A DNA stretch of 64,000 bases from Janthinobacterium sp. 17J80-10 (GCF_004114795.1 NZ_CP035311.1:2542001-2606000), one strand, 5' to 3'. Counted from the first letter of the stretch, positions 49,605 through 59,777 are shown. Program-made: numbers and translations. The notes: generated from the letters alone by a model not told the origin.

Positions 49605-52292
49605 TCAGGCCGACCTGCTCGCCAGTTCACTTCCAGCTGCCAGCAAGCGTTCGAAGTCCGCAGCCGCAATTGGTTCACTGAAATAGTTGCCCTGCATTTC
49701 ATGACAACCGGCTTCAGTGAGGAAACGCATCTGCAACTCTTCCTCCACGCCTTCGGCAGTGACAGTCAGGGTAAGCGCATTGGCCATGGCGATGATGGTC
49801 TGCGTCAAGGCCACGGAATCCCGGTTACCAGGAATGCCGTTGATGAACGAGCGGTCGATTTTCAGGTTGGAAATCGGGAAGCGTTGCAGGTACGAGAGCG
49901 AAGAATAGCCCGTGCCGAAATCATCCAGGGAAAACGCCACCCCCAGGCCGACCAGGGCATCAAACATGGGAATGAGCTTGTCGCTATCGCCGATCAGGAG
50001 GCTTTCCGTGATTTCCAGCTCCAGCGCCTGCGGCGGCAAGCCGGAAGTCTGCAAGGCATACTTGACTGCATCGACCAGGCCTTCATCCTGGAACTGCCGC
50101 GGCGACAGGTTGACGGCAATGCGCAGGTCCGGCACCAGATCCGCGCGCCAGACAGCGGCCTGGTGGCACGCCTGTTCCAGCACCCAGCGCCCGATCGGCA
50201 CGATGAGCCCGGTTTCTTCTGCAACCGGAATGAAATCAACGGGCGATACCAGTCCGCTTTCCGGGTTTTGCCATCGCAGCAGCGCCTCTGCACCAATGAT
50301 GCGGCCGGTCTGCAAATCGGTTTTGGGCTGGTAATACACGACAAACTGTTCGCTGACCAGCGCATGCCGCAGGTTTTTCTCGAGATGGTAGCGGCGCTGG
50401 CTGCGGGCGTTCAATTCCTGCGTATAGAACTGGTAATTGTTGCGGCCGCCCTCCTTGGCCGCATACATGGCGGAATCGGCGCAACGCAGCAGGGTATTGC
50501 CATCCTCGCCGTCATCCGGGTAGACACTGATGCCGATCGATACGCCCAGATAGTACTCATAGCCGCGCAAGTGAAAAGGCTCGGATATGGCGCCAAGCAT
50601 GCGCTCGGCAAGGCCGGTGAGATACCCGGCATCCTCGAAGCCCTCGGCCAGCACCACGAATTCATCGCCGCCGAGCCGCGCCAGCGTATCGGTTTCACGA
50701 ATGCAGGCCGACAGCCTTGACGTCACGGTTTGCAGCAACTGGTCGCCGGCTTCATGGCCAACGGTATCGTTGACGTGCTTGAAGCGGTCCAGATCGAGAA
50801 ACAGCAACGCCACCTGGTGCTTCTGCCGCTGCGCCAGCGACAGCGCATGCGCCAGGCGGTCGACCAGGAACGCGCGGTTCGGCAAGCCGGTCAGCGAGTC
50901 GTGCGAGGCAAGGAATTGCAGGCGCTGCTGCGCCTCCTTGACTGCGCTGACATCGGTAAAGGAGACCAGCACCGAACTGACTTCCTGCCCGCCCGCCTGG
51001 CGGATCGGCAAAACGTTTTGCGACACCCAGACAATTGTGCCATCGGCCGTTTCCACGCCCATGGTCAGGTTCAGGATGGCTTCACCGGTGCGCAACGCAA
51101 CCATGCTGGGCAATTGCTCGGGCAGAATCTCGCTGCCATCCTCGGCAAACATGCGCCGTAAATTCATGCTCCTGGAGCCCACGGCACTGCCGGGCGGCAC
51201 CCGCAGTATCCGTTCCGCGCTTGGATTGCAGGCCACGATGGTGCCATCACGGGATTGCACCATGATGCCTTCGGCAAGGCAGTTGACCACGGAACGATAA
51301 CGTTCCTCGCTTTCGTGCAGGCTGCGCTCGACACGATCCTTCTGCACCGCCACACCGACCAGATGGGTAATATTGCTGACGAAGTTCAAGTCATCCTTGC
51401 TCGGCAACTGCGGCTCGGCGTAGTAGACGTCGAGTGCCCCCAGCACGGCGCCGGAAGCCGCCCGCACAGGCACCGACCAGCATGCGCGCAAGCCATGCGC
51501 CAGCGCCGTTTCGCGCAACTCACCCCACATTGCATCGCCGGCAATATCACCGGAGATGACCGGCTGATTGAGACAAATCGCCGTGCCGCAACATGCTGCC
51601 TGTGTCCCGATCGCCATGCCCTGCAGGGCATCGATGTAAGCATCCGGCAGCGAGGGTGCAGCCACGACGTGGATATGCCTGCCGCTGGCATCGAGCAGCG
51701 AAATTGCGCAGCAGATCTGGCCAACGATCCACTCGATGCCCAGGCAGACTTCGCGCAGGATATCCTTGATCGGCTCGTCGAGTGCGATCATTTCGAGGAT
51801 GATTTTTTCGTGATGCAGCGAGTCTTTGGCGCGGGTCGCTTCCTGCGCGGCGAGGCGATGCCGCTCTTCGCTGAAATGCAAGGCCTCCTCCGCCGCCTTG
51901 CGTGCGGTAATATCGCGCGCCAACACTTGCACCGCCGGTTTGCCCGCGTACAGGAAAGGCGCGGAACGCACTTCGACATCGATGACCTGGCCATCGCGGC
52001 GCACATACTTCTGCTCCACGGACGGCGCCGGCTGTCCGGACTTGAGCATCTTCGCCATGCGCGCCCGGCCTTTTTCCAGATAGGCCGGATGCAGCAGACT
52101 GGACACTGGCAGGCCAATCAGCTCGCCAGGCGATTCTGCGCATAAAAGGCGCACCCCGGCGGCATTAATATAGACCAGGCCCTCATCCTGCACGACATAC
52201 AAGGCGTCCGGTGACAACTCCACCAGCATTTCATAGCGGTCGCCGCCCGGAAAATCGTTTGCCAAAAGGATATGATGCTCGCTCGAAACCAT
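49605..52292 (-). CDS. PAS-GAF-PAS-GGDEF-EAL cyclic-di-GMP enzyme
   Basis: An 895-residue soluble protein. Order: PAS (about 15-130), GAF (150-310), PAS (320-450), GGDEF (460-620) and EAL (630-885). The GGDEF motif is intact with RETD five residues before it. The EAL domain keeps EALLRW, ELEITESLL, DDFGTGYSS and AEGVEEE, so phosphodiesterase activity is expected; the GGDEF part may be active or a GTP sensor. The ATG at 52292 is chosen over a TTG at 52328. It is divergent from galE. Confidence 0.9.
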   Translation of the reverse strand: MVSSEHHILLANDFPGGDRYEMLVELSPDALYVVQDEGLVYINAAGVRLLCAESPGELIGLPVSSLLHPAYLEKGRARMAKMLKSGQPAPSVEQKYVRRDGQVIDVEVRSAPFLYAGKPAVQVLARDITARKAAEEALHFSEERHRLAAQEATRAKDSLHHEKIILEMIALDEPIKDILREVCLGIEWIVGQICCAISLLDASGRHIHVVAAPSLPDAYIDALQGMAIGTQAACCGTAICLNQPVISGDIAGDAMWGELRETALAHGLRACWSVPVRAASGAVLGALDVYYAEPQLPSKDDLNFVSNITHLVGVAVQKDRVERSLHESEERYRSVVNCLAEGIMVQSRDGTIVACNPSAERILRVPPGSAVGSRSMNLRRMFAEDGSEILPEQLPSMVALRTGEAILNLTMGVETADGTIVWVSQNVLPIRQAGGQEVSSVLVSFTDVSAVKEAQQRLQFLASHDSLTGLPNRAFLVDRLAHALSLAQRQKHQVALLFLDLDRFKHVNDTVGHEAGDQLLQTVTSRLSACIRETDTLARLGGDEFVVLAEGFEDAGYLTGLAERMLGAISEPFHLRGYEYYLGVSIGISVYPDDGEDGNTLLRCADSAMYAAKEGGRNNYQFYTQELNARSQRRYHLEKNLRHALVSEQFVVYYQPKTDLQTGRIIGAEALLRWQNPESGLVSPVDFIPVAEETGLIVPIGRWVLEQACHQAAVWRADLVPDLRIAVNLSPRQFQDEGLVDAVKYALQTSGLPPQALELEITESLLIGDSDKLIPMFDALVGLGVAFSLDDFGTGYSSLSYLQRFPISNLKIDRSFINGIPGNRDSVALTQTIIAMANALTLTVTAEGVEEELQMRFLTEAGCHEMQGNYFSEPIAAADFERLLAAGSELASRSA

Positions 52293-52418
52293 GTCTGATT
52301 CTAGCGCCTGTTGATTAACAATTGTCAATTTTCAACATAAAATTCACGATGAACTGCTTATAATTTGATACTCCGCAGAAAACAGTTGCCTGTCGTACCT
52401 TAATTTATACATTTGACC

Positions 52419-53450
52419 ATGACTTCCAAGAAAACAATTCTCGTCACTGGCGCCTGCGGCTATATCGGTTCGCATACCTGCGTGGAAATGATCGAAGCCG
52501 GCTATGCCGTCATCGGTCTTGACAATCTTGCCAACAGTTCGCGCGCCGTGCTCGAGCGCATCGCGAAGCTGACAGGTGCGGACCTGCCCTTTTACTGCGC
52601 CGATGTGCGCGACCGCAAGGCACTGGACACTATTCTGGCAACCCATGCGGTGGATGCCGTGATCCATTTTGCCGGCCTGAAAGCGGTTGGGGAATCGGTG
52701 GAAAAACCACTGGAATATTTCGACAATAACGTCAATGGCAGCATGGTGCTGCTGCAGGCATTGCAACAGGCCGGCGTGCGGCGCATCGTTTTCAGTTCCT
52801 CGGCCACCGTCTATGGCGATCCGGAGAGCGTGCCGATTGCCGAGACTGCCCGTCTTTCAGTCACCAATCCTTACGGCCGCTCCAAGCTGATGGTCGAACA
52901 GATACTTGGCGACCTGGCGCACAGCGATCCCTCGTGGGCCGTTGGCGTGCTGCGTTACTTCAATCCCGTCGGTGCGCATCCTAGCGGGCTGATTGGCGAA
53001 GACCCCTCCGGCATCCCCAACAACCTGATGCCATTCGTGGCGCAAGTTGCAGTCGGCCGGCGGCCCCGCCTGGCGGTATTCGGCAATGACTACCCGACCC
53101 CGGACGGCACCGGCGTGCGCGATTACATACATGTGGTCGATCTGGCGCGCGGGCACGTTGCTGCGCTAAACCGGCTGTTCGCTGCCGGCAAGGGTTTCAC
53201 AGTCAACCTTGGCACAGGCCGGGGCTACAGTGTGCTGGAAATCGTGCGTGCCTTCGAAGCTGCGAGCGGACGTCAAGTCGCCTATGACATTGTCGGCCGG
53301 CGCCCCGGCGATATTGCGGTGTGCTATGCCAATCCGGATACGGCACGTGAGGTGCTCGGATGGCAGGCAGGTAAAGGACTGGATGAAATGTGCGCTGACC
53401 ACTGGCGCTGGCAAAGCAAGAACCCGCAAGGTTTCAGCACAAGCCCTTGA
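52419..53450 (+). CDS. galE: UDP-glucose 4-epimerase
   Basis: Interconverts UDP-glucose and UDP-galactose for surface polysaccharides and galactose use. The NAD-binding loop GACGYIGSH is at the N-terminus, the catalytic Ser is in FSSSATVYG, and Tyr/Lys in NPYGRSKLMVE. The 343 residues match the family. The ATG at 52419 is used in place of a TTG six bases upstream. The last 17 bases overlap the stop end of a convergent small lipoprotein gene. Confidence 0.96.
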   Translation: MTSKKTILVTGACGYIGSHTCVEMIEAGYAVIGLDNLANSSRAVLERIAKLTGADLPFYCADVRDRKALDTILATHAVDAVIHFAGLKAVGESVEKPLEYFDNNVNGSMVLLQALQQAGVRRIVFSSSATVYGDPESVPIAETARLSVTNPYGRSKLMVEQILGDLAHSDPSWAVGVLRYFNPVGAHPSGLIGEDPSGIPNNLMPFVAQVAVGRRPRLAVFGNDYPTPDGTGVRDYIHVVDLARGHVAALNRLFAAGKGFTVNLGTGRGYSVLEIVRAFEAASGRQVAYDIVGRRPGDIAVCYANPDTAREVLGWQAGKGLDEMCADHWRWQSKNPQGFSTSP

Positions 53451-53589
53451 TTGCCTGGGTCGGGGGGCAATAGCCCTCCCCGCCCGGTTTTGCCTTTACG
53501 CCGTAGGGATGCAAGGTCGGTTCGCGCTGCGTCGCGCATCCTGACAAAAAGCTGCTGGCCATCACCAGCAGCACGATGAGTATTTTCAT
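53434..53589 (-). CDS. small lipoprotein of 51 residues
   Basis: Found by reading the minus strand between galE and terC. It encodes 51 residues: a short signal (MKILIVLLVMASSFLSGC) ending in a perfect lipobox LSGC with Cys18, then a mature peptide of 34 residues with Pro/Gly-rich HPYGVKAKPGGEGYCPP and a C-terminal Cys. The last 17 bases overlap the end of galE on the other strand. Only a weak GGA ribosome site precedes the ATG. Small lipoproteins of this type are usually missed; the function is unknown. Confidence 0.72.
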   Translation of the reverse strand: MKILIVLLVMASSFLSGCATQREPTLHPYGVKAKPGGEGYCPPTQAIKGLC

Positions 53590-53629
53590 AAATCGATCCA
53601 GTGTCGTCTCCAGCGTATTCTAGCCGGAG

Positions 53630-53645
53630 ACGGAAAATTTTCCGT
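53630..53645. promoter_or_regulatory. perfect 16-base palindrome upstream of the small lipoprotein
   Basis: ACGGAAAATTTTCCGT is fully self-complementary. It lies 41-56 bases upstream of the small lipoprotein ATG in a 238-base gap with no other gene, a fitting place for a dimeric regulator. The binding protein is not known. Confidence 0.4.
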
Positions 53646-53827
53646 TCGCTACCGAACAAAACCCGTTCCCGCGCTTGCTCACGTCACGCACTGCAGGCAA
53701 CAGGAGCCCGGCAATTTCGGCGCGCGCCGCCCGTATTTCGGCAAAATGGTATTTTCATCCAGCAACGCCTCGTTTGCCAACCATTTTTTTGAAACAAGTC
53801 CCTGATTTACATGCGCTTTTTGCAATG

Positions 53828-54604
53828 TCAAACTTGCTTGTCCGGGATTCCGTCCGCAGCATCGGCGCTGTAGGGGGAATGCAGGTGTACCGGCTGGGCC
53901 GCACGCTTGCGCATGCGGATATTCAGCATTTCCACCACCACCGAGAATGCCATGGCGCTATAGATATAGCCCTTCGGCACATGGTTGTCGAAGCCTTCGG
54001 CAATCAGCACCACCGCCACCACGACCAGGAAGGATAAGGCCAGCATCTTGATGGTCGGGTGGGCCGAGACGAAACGGCCGATCGGACCGGCAAACACCAT
54101 CATCAGGCCCACGGAAGTAATCACGGCAGCAATCATTACCGCAACCTCGTCGACCATGCCGACCGCAGTAATAATCGAATCCAGCGAAAACACCAGGTCG
54201 ACCAGCATGATTTGCAGGATCACTGCCGTCATGGTCGACTTGACGGCACTTGAAGCCCCGCCTTCAATGCCTTCCATCGACTGGTGGATTTCACCCACGC
54301 TCTTCCACAACAGGAACAGGCCACCGGCGATCAACACCAGGTCGCGCCCTGAAATCTCGTTGCCAAAAATGGTAAAGATTGGCGCAGTCAGGCCGATGAT
54401 CCAGGACAGAATCAGCAACAAGCCGATCCGCATGAACATGGCGATGAACAAGCCGAGCTTGCGGGCGAATTCGCGCTTTTCCGGCGGCAACTTATCAACC
54501 AGGATGGCGATAAAGATAATATTGTCGATACCCAACACCAGTTCCAGTGCGGTCAGGGTAGCGAAAGCGATCCAGATTTGCGGGTCGGCGAGTAGTTCGA
54601 GCAT
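53828..54604 (-). CDS. TerC family integral membrane protein
   Basis: A 258-residue membrane protein with seven predicted helices. LELVLGIDNIIFIAILVDKLPPEKR and DLVFSLDSIITAVGMV carry the conserved acidic residues of the TerC family, which is linked to manganese/metal export and tellurite resistance. The last 20 residues are polar. It is divergent from nhaR with about 107 bases between. I looked for the yybP-ykoY manganese riboswitch in front of it and did not find it. Confidence 0.9.
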   Translation of the reverse strand: MLELLADPQIWIAFATLTALELVLGIDNIIFIAILVDKLPPEKREFARKLGLFIAMFMRIGLLLILSWIIGLTAPIFTIFGNEISGRDLVLIAGGLFLLWKSVGEIHQSMEGIEGGASSAVKSTMTAVILQIMLVDLVFSLDSIITAVGMVDEVAVMIAAVITSVGLMMVFAGPIGRFVSAHPTIKMLALSFLVVVAVVLIAEGFDNHVPKGYIYSAMAFSVVVEMLNIRMRKRAAQPVHLHSPYSADAADGIPDKQV

Positions 54605-54711
54605 GATGGGGAATATGGGCTTTTTTGGAAAGGGGCTATCTTAAGCCATTTGCAATTCAGGAAAAAGTGAAGATAATAGAATTTATACTTCCGAAAAATG
54701 GAACAAACGAA

Positions 54712-55605
54712 ATGAAATTGACTGGCTTGAATTACCGTCATCTTTACTTTTTCTGGGTTGTCGCCAAGGAAGGCAGCATTACCCAGGCCGCTGAACGCCT
54801 GGGTCTGGCAATCCAGACCATCAGTACCCAATTGGGCTTGCTGGAACAATCCATCGGCAAATCGCTGTTTGCGCCCCAGGGAAGGCGCCTGGTACTCACC
54901 GAGGCCGGACGCATTGCCCTGCGCTATGCCGACCAGATTTTCCTGCTGGGCGAACAGATGCAGGATGCGCTGGCCGATTCGGAAATCGGCCGCACCATGC
55001 GCCTGACGGTGGGCCTGTCCGATTCGCTGCCCAAGCTGATTGCCTCGCGCGTGCTGCAGGCGGCATTGCAATTGCCAGAAAAGATCAAGCTGGTCTGTTA
55101 CGAAGACCGCTTCGAGACTTTGCTGGGGGACCTCTCGGTGCACAAGCTCGATGTCGTGCTGGCGGACCGTCCCGTGCAGTCGGGAACCACCCTGCGCGTA
55201 TTCAGCCACTTGCTGGGGGAAAGCGACATCATGCTGTTTGGCTTGCCGCCCCTGGCAAAAAAATTCGGTCCCGGATTTCCGGATAGCCTCAACGGCGCCC
55301 CTCTGTTGCTCCCCACCCGCAACAACGCCATCCGCGGACGCATCGACCACTGGTTCGAAACCCATAACCTGCGCCCCGACGTCGTCGGCGAGTTCGACGA
55401 CAATGCCCTGCTCAATACCTTCGGCCGCAATGGCATGGGCCTGTTTCCCGCGCCGTCGGCGCTCATCAAGGATGTGGAAGCGCAATTCGGCGCCATGCCC
55501 GTGGGGGAATTGCAGAATGTGCACGAACAATTCTATGCCATCTCCAACGAGCGCAAGATCAAGCATCCCGCGGTGGATGCCATCCTCTCGGCGATTCATG
55601 GCTAG
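54712..55605 (+). CDS. nhaR: LysR-type regulator, NhaR-like
   Basis: A 297-residue LysR-family activator. The winged-helix N-terminus LNYRHLYFFWVVAKEGSITQAAERLGLAIQTISTQL is very close to NhaR, which activates the nhaA sodium/proton antiporter and polysaccharide adhesin genes in E. coli. No nhaA is nearby, so the local target is unknown; the divergent terC is a candidate. The ATG at 54712 matches the family start; an upstream ATG at 54625 adds an atypical extension. Confidence 0.87.
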   Translation: MKLTGLNYRHLYFFWVVAKEGSITQAAERLGLAIQTISTQLGLLEQSIGKSLFAPQGRRLVLTEAGRIALRYADQIFLLGEQMQDALADSEIGRTMRLTVGLSDSLPKLIASRVLQAALQLPEKIKLVCYEDRFETLLGDLSVHKLDVVLADRPVQSGTTLRVFSHLLGESDIMLFGLPPLAKKFGPGFPDSLNGAPLLLPTRNNAIRGRIDHWFETHNLRPDVVGEFDDNALLNTFGRNGMGLFPAPSALIKDVEAQFGAMPVGELQNVHEQFYAISNERKIKHPAVDAILSAIHG

Positions 55606-55633
55606 GAAACTGGTACACATTCTTTGCCGGAGA

Positions 55634-55671
55634 TGCAAACTATTTGCACGTCCGCCCAATTCCAGTAGTAT
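55634..55671 (+). promoter_or_regulatory. probable promoter with operator upstream of the HEAT/LuxR pair
   Basis: TTGCAC (55644-55649), 16-base spacer, TAGTAT (55666-55671). The -35 overlaps a perfect inverted repeat TGCAAA-CTA-TTTGCA (55634-55648), which could be an operator site. Confidence 0.5.
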
Positions 55672-55707
55672 TCTCTGCATAAAACATAATTAAAGACGGA
55701 GACAACC

Positions 55708-55776
55708 ATGACTGCCACATTGAATTGCGGGGCCTATCCCGCCATGCCCGCCTGTCCCGAGTCCACCCGCCGGTAA
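55708..55776 (+). CDS. possible 22-residue leader peptide
   Basis: A short open frame with a good GGAG ribosome site seven bases before the ATG. It encodes 22 residues with two Cys and four Pro (ends PACPESTRR). It lies after a plausible promoter and is followed four bases past its stop by a GC-rich hairpin GGGCCG-CGGCGC-CGGCCC (55780-55797). The arrangement resembles a translated leader, but no T run follows the hairpin, so it is not an intrinsic terminator. It may be chance. Confidence 0.4.
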   Translation: MTATLNCGAYPAMPACPESTRR

Positions 55777-55846
55777 GCCGGGCCGCGGCGCCGGCCCCAG
55801 GCCGAAGCCGCGACTCGCTTGCCGACATTGTCGGAGCGCGTTACCA

Positions 55847-56770
55847 GTGAAAATTTCCATTCCAGTCCTGTTTGGCTGCAGCGGCATCAGCTTTGCCCTT
55901 GGTTTCATCCTGGCCTGGCAAGCCCTGCCTGAAGGCGCCCCTCCCGTGGCCCGGGCGGCTGCGCAAGGCGCCGCCGGCGCCAACCAGGTTGCCGACCTGT
56001 GGAACGGGCGTGGCGCCCCGACCCACGTGCCCTCGCCTGTTGCGACGAACAACCAGCACCAGGTCGCCCCTGTCAGCGGCGAAGAACAAAAAATGCGCGA
56101 GCGTGCCGAAACCGATCCGGTTTTCCTGCGCAGCCTGATCCAGCGCTATGAAACCGAGCGCAAGCCGGAGATGCGCGAGATGATCAAGTCCGTGCTCGCC
56201 AGCGTACAAAAGCCCGAAGCCCTGGCATTTTTTACGCGGCTGGCGAATAGCGGCGACACAGCCCAGCGCAAGGAGGCCTATGCCATGTTGCAGCAAATGG
56301 CGCCCGACTCGCCGGAAATGCGCAACCTCCTGAAACAGGCGCTGGCATCGGAACAGTCACCTGAATTGCTGGCGCAGGCAGTCGCAGCATTGCGGCCCGG
56401 CGCAACTGATCCGGCCGAGTCCGAGGCGATCATGGCGCAACTGGGCAGCCTGGCACAGCACGCCGATCCGGCAGTGCGCAGCCAGAGCGTGCTGCAACTG
56501 GGCCAATGGGACAAAACCGGCGCAAGCCAGGGCCGCCTGGCCCAGGCGCTGGCCGACCCTTCGCCCGAAGTGCGGCAGGCTGCCATCTTTGCAGTTGCCC
56601 AGTCAGGCGCGCGCAGCGATGCCCTGAAATCAACCCTGATGGGCATCATTAACAACGGCGCCGAGAGCAAGGAAATCAAGGGAAGCGCATTGCAAGTGCT
56701 GGAACGTTTCCCGTTGAGCAAAGAGGAATATGCCCGCTATGTGCAGGCCCGCACCCAGGCCGGACATTGA
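55847..56770 (+). CDS. membrane-anchored HEAT-repeat protein
   Basis: A 307-residue protein starting at GTG with a GGAG upstream. One hydrophobic N-terminal segment (PVLFGCSGISFALGFILAWQAL) anchors a periplasmic or cytoplasmic part made of short helical repeats (about residues 85-300; e.g. SPEVRQAAIFAVAQSG, DPAVRSQSVLQLGQW) typical of HEAT/PBS repeats used for protein binding. I do not recognise a named family. Its stop overlaps a possible TTG start of the LuxR-type gene, so the two are likely coupled. Confidence 0.72.
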   Translation: MKISIPVLFGCSGISFALGFILAWQALPEGAPPVARAAAQGAAGANQVADLWNGRGAPTHVPSPVATNNQHQVAPVSGEEQKMRERAETDPVFLRSLIQRYETERKPEMREMIKSVLASVQKPEALAFFTRLANSGDTAQRKEAYAMLQQMAPDSPEMRNLLKQALASEQSPELLAQAVAALRPGATDPAESEAIMAQLGSLAQHADPAVRSQSVLQLGQWDKTGASQGRLAQALADPSPEVRQAAIFAVAQSGARSDALKSTLMGIINNGAESKEIKGSALQVLERFPLSKEEYARYVQARTQAGH

Positions 56771-56790
56771 CCACGCAAACCAGCCAGAAT

Positions 56791-57636
56791 ATGCCCACGA
56801 AACAAGCCAAAAACACGACACATAAAGCCGTTGCCGAACAGCCGGACATGGCGGCGCCGGCAAGCGCCCCGACGAGCGGTGACCGCGACCGTCGCATCCT
56901 TGCCGCCATCCTGGAGAGCGCAGAGGTGCGCGACGAAGCCGGCCTGACGCGACTGGTCAACGGCAAGCTGCGTGACGTGCTGCCGCATGAAATGCTGGTG
57001 TGCGGTATCGGTGGCGTTAGCCCGCAAGGCAATTTCGTGCGCAAGTTCCTGCAATTTAACTGCCCCTTCGAATGCTACGAGTACTACACCGAGATGCTCA
57101 ATTCGGACGGGCGCGTCAACAGTCCCCTGATCCAGAAATGGCGCGACAGCCAGGAGCCGGTGTACTTCCAGAGTGGCCGCGATGACGAGCAGTTTCCGGT
57201 CGAATGGGTACAGTTGTTCAACAAGTACAAGATGCGCAACATCATCGGCCATGGCGTGGTCGACCTGACCGGCGCGCAATCGAGCTACTTCATTTTTTCG
57301 CGCCTGGACGGTGAAGTCGGCCAGGATCATGCCTTCCTGCTGAAAATCCTTACGCCGCACCTGCACCTCGCCCTGTCCAGGGCAATCGCCGGCGTCCAGG
57401 AATTCCAGGCCTTCGTCGGCAAGACCGGCAAGCCGCTATCCGAGCGGCAAAGCGAGATCCTGTACTGGATGCACGAAGGAAAAACCAACTGGGAAATTGC
57501 CAAGATCCTCAACCTGACCGAGCTGAACGTCAAGTATCACATCGACCAGATTTTCTCCAAGCTCGATGTGCGCAGCCGCGTCAATGCCGTGGCCAAGGCG
57601 CATGAACTGGGCCTGGTCAAGCCGCCGCGCAACTGA
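56791..57636 (+). CDS. LuxR-type transcriptional regulator, EpsA-like
   Basis: A 281-residue regulator (289 if a TTG at 56767 overlapping the HEAT gene stop is used). A polar N-terminal tail (about 40 residues) precedes a sensor region (LRDVLPHEMLVCGIGG to LTPHLHLALSRAI) like that of EpsA, a regulator of exopolysaccharide/PEP-CTERM loci, and a LuxR HTH at about 220-275 (LSERQSEILYWMHEGKTNWEIAKILNLTELNVKYHIDQIFSKL). The sensor lacks the typical acyl-homoserine-lactone pocket residues, so the ligand is open. No exopolysaccharide genes are in the window. Confidence 0.82.
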   Translation: MPTKQAKNTTHKAVAEQPDMAAPASAPTSGDRDRRILAAILESAEVRDEAGLTRLVNGKLRDVLPHEMLVCGIGGVSPQGNFVRKFLQFNCPFECYEYYTEMLNSDGRVNSPLIQKWRDSQEPVYFQSGRDDEQFPVEWVQLFNKYKMRNIIGHGVVDLTGAQSSYFIFSRLDGEVGQDHAFLLKILTPHLHLALSRAIAGVQEFQAFVGKTGKPLSERQSEILYWMHEGKTNWEIAKILNLTELNVKYHIDQIFSKLDVRSRVNAVAKAHELGLVKPPRN

Positions 57637-57716
57637 TTGCCGGCACGGCTTGACGCATTTTTTATCAACTGCAAAAAAACAAGCAAAAACAAGCGCTTGC
57701 CTCCCGCATGCGGGAC

Positions 57717-57751
57717 TTATCCACAGAATTATCCACGGTTAATGTGGGTAA
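57717..57751. other. cluster of DnaA-box-like sequences
   Basis: TTATCCACA (57717-57725, perfect consensus) and TTATCCACG (57729-57737) lie in tandem, and TGTGGGTAA (57743-57751) is a one-mismatch box in the opposite direction. All are within 35 bases in a 144-base gap between convergent genes. No dnaA, dnaN or rpmH is near, so this is not the usual origin context. Confidence 0.5.
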
Positions 57752-57780
57752 TCCGGACAAGCGCCGGATGCGGCCGTGCT

Positions 57781-58611
57781 TCATTCGCGCAAGGCTGCGG
57801 CGTGATGCGCGATATGTTCGCCAATGAAGCTGGCAATAAAGTAATAGCTGTGGTCGTACCCTGGCTGCAGGCGCAGGCTCATGGGATGGCCCGCAGCCCT
57901 GGCTGCCGCCTGCAGGCGCTGCGGCTGCAGCTGCGTCGCCAGGAATTCGTCGGCATCGCCCTGGTCGACCAGCAGCGGCAGGCGCTCGCGCGCTGCGGCG
58001 AGCAATGCACAAGCGTCATAGTCCTGCCATGCCGCACGGTCATCACCCAGATATGCCGTGAATGCCTTTTCTCCCCACGGCAGCAGTGACGGCGCGACGA
58101 TGGGCGCGAATGCCGACACGCTGCGATAGCGGCCCGGATTTTTCAGCGCGATGACCAGTGCGCCATGCCCGCCCATCGAATGACCACTGATGGCGCGCGC
58201 TTCGGATGCCGGGAAATGCGCCTCGATCAGCGCAGGCAATTCCGCCACGACGTAATCGTACATGCGGTAGTGGTCCGCCCACGGCGCCTGCGTGGCATTG
58301 ACATAAAAGCCCGCGCCCTTGCCCAGATCATAGCCATCCGCATCTGCCACCGCATCGCCGCGCGGACTGGTGTCGGGTGCAACCAGGATCACGCCATGCT
58401 CGGCGGCATAGCGCTGCGCCCCCGCCTTGGTAATGAAATTCTGTTCGCTGCAGGTGAGACCCGAGAGCCAGTACAGCACCGGCAGCTTTTGCCGCTCCGC
58501 CTGCGGCGGCAGGTAAATGGCAAAATTCATCGTGCAGTGCAGCGCCGATGATTCGTGGCGCCAGACGTCCTGCCAGCCGCCAAAACAGGCACGGTGTTCG
58601 ATTCGTTCCAT
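57781..58611 (-). CDS. fghA: S-formylglutathione hydrolase
   Basis: Hydrolyses S-formylglutathione to formate and glutathione, the second step of glutathione-dependent formaldehyde detoxification. The 276-residue alpha/beta hydrolase (esterase D type) has the nucleophile in [11 protein letters not shown] near residue 145, [17 protein letters not shown] at the N-terminus and the catalytic His in GYDHSYYFI. It is 20 bases downstream of adhC in the same direction. Confidence 0.95.
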   Translation of the reverse strand: MERIEHRACFGGWQDVWRHESSALHCTMNFAIYLPPQAERQKLPVLYWLSGLTCSEQNFITKAGAQRYAAEHGVILVAPDTSPRGDAVADADGYDLGKGAGFYVNATQAPWADHYRMYDYVVAELPALIEAHFPASEARAISGHSMGGHGALVIALKNPGRYRSVSAFAPIVAPSLLPWGEKAFTAYLGDDRAAWQDYDACALLAAARERLPLLVDQGDADEFLATQLQPQRLQAAARAAGHPMSLRLQPGYDHSYYFIASFIGEHIAHHAAALRE

Positions 58612-58631
58612 GATGGACTATCCGTGCCGGT

Positions 58632-59777
<1,146 letters not shown>

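Noticed and set aside
54605-54711. yybP-ykoY manganese riboswitch upstream of terC
   Set aside because: The gap is only about 107 bases and the conserved GGGGAGUA-type motifs are not present on the minus strand.
57717-57751. Chromosomal replication origin
   Set aside because: DnaA boxes are present, but there is no AT-rich unwinding region and no dnaA, dnaN, rpmH or parAB nearby.
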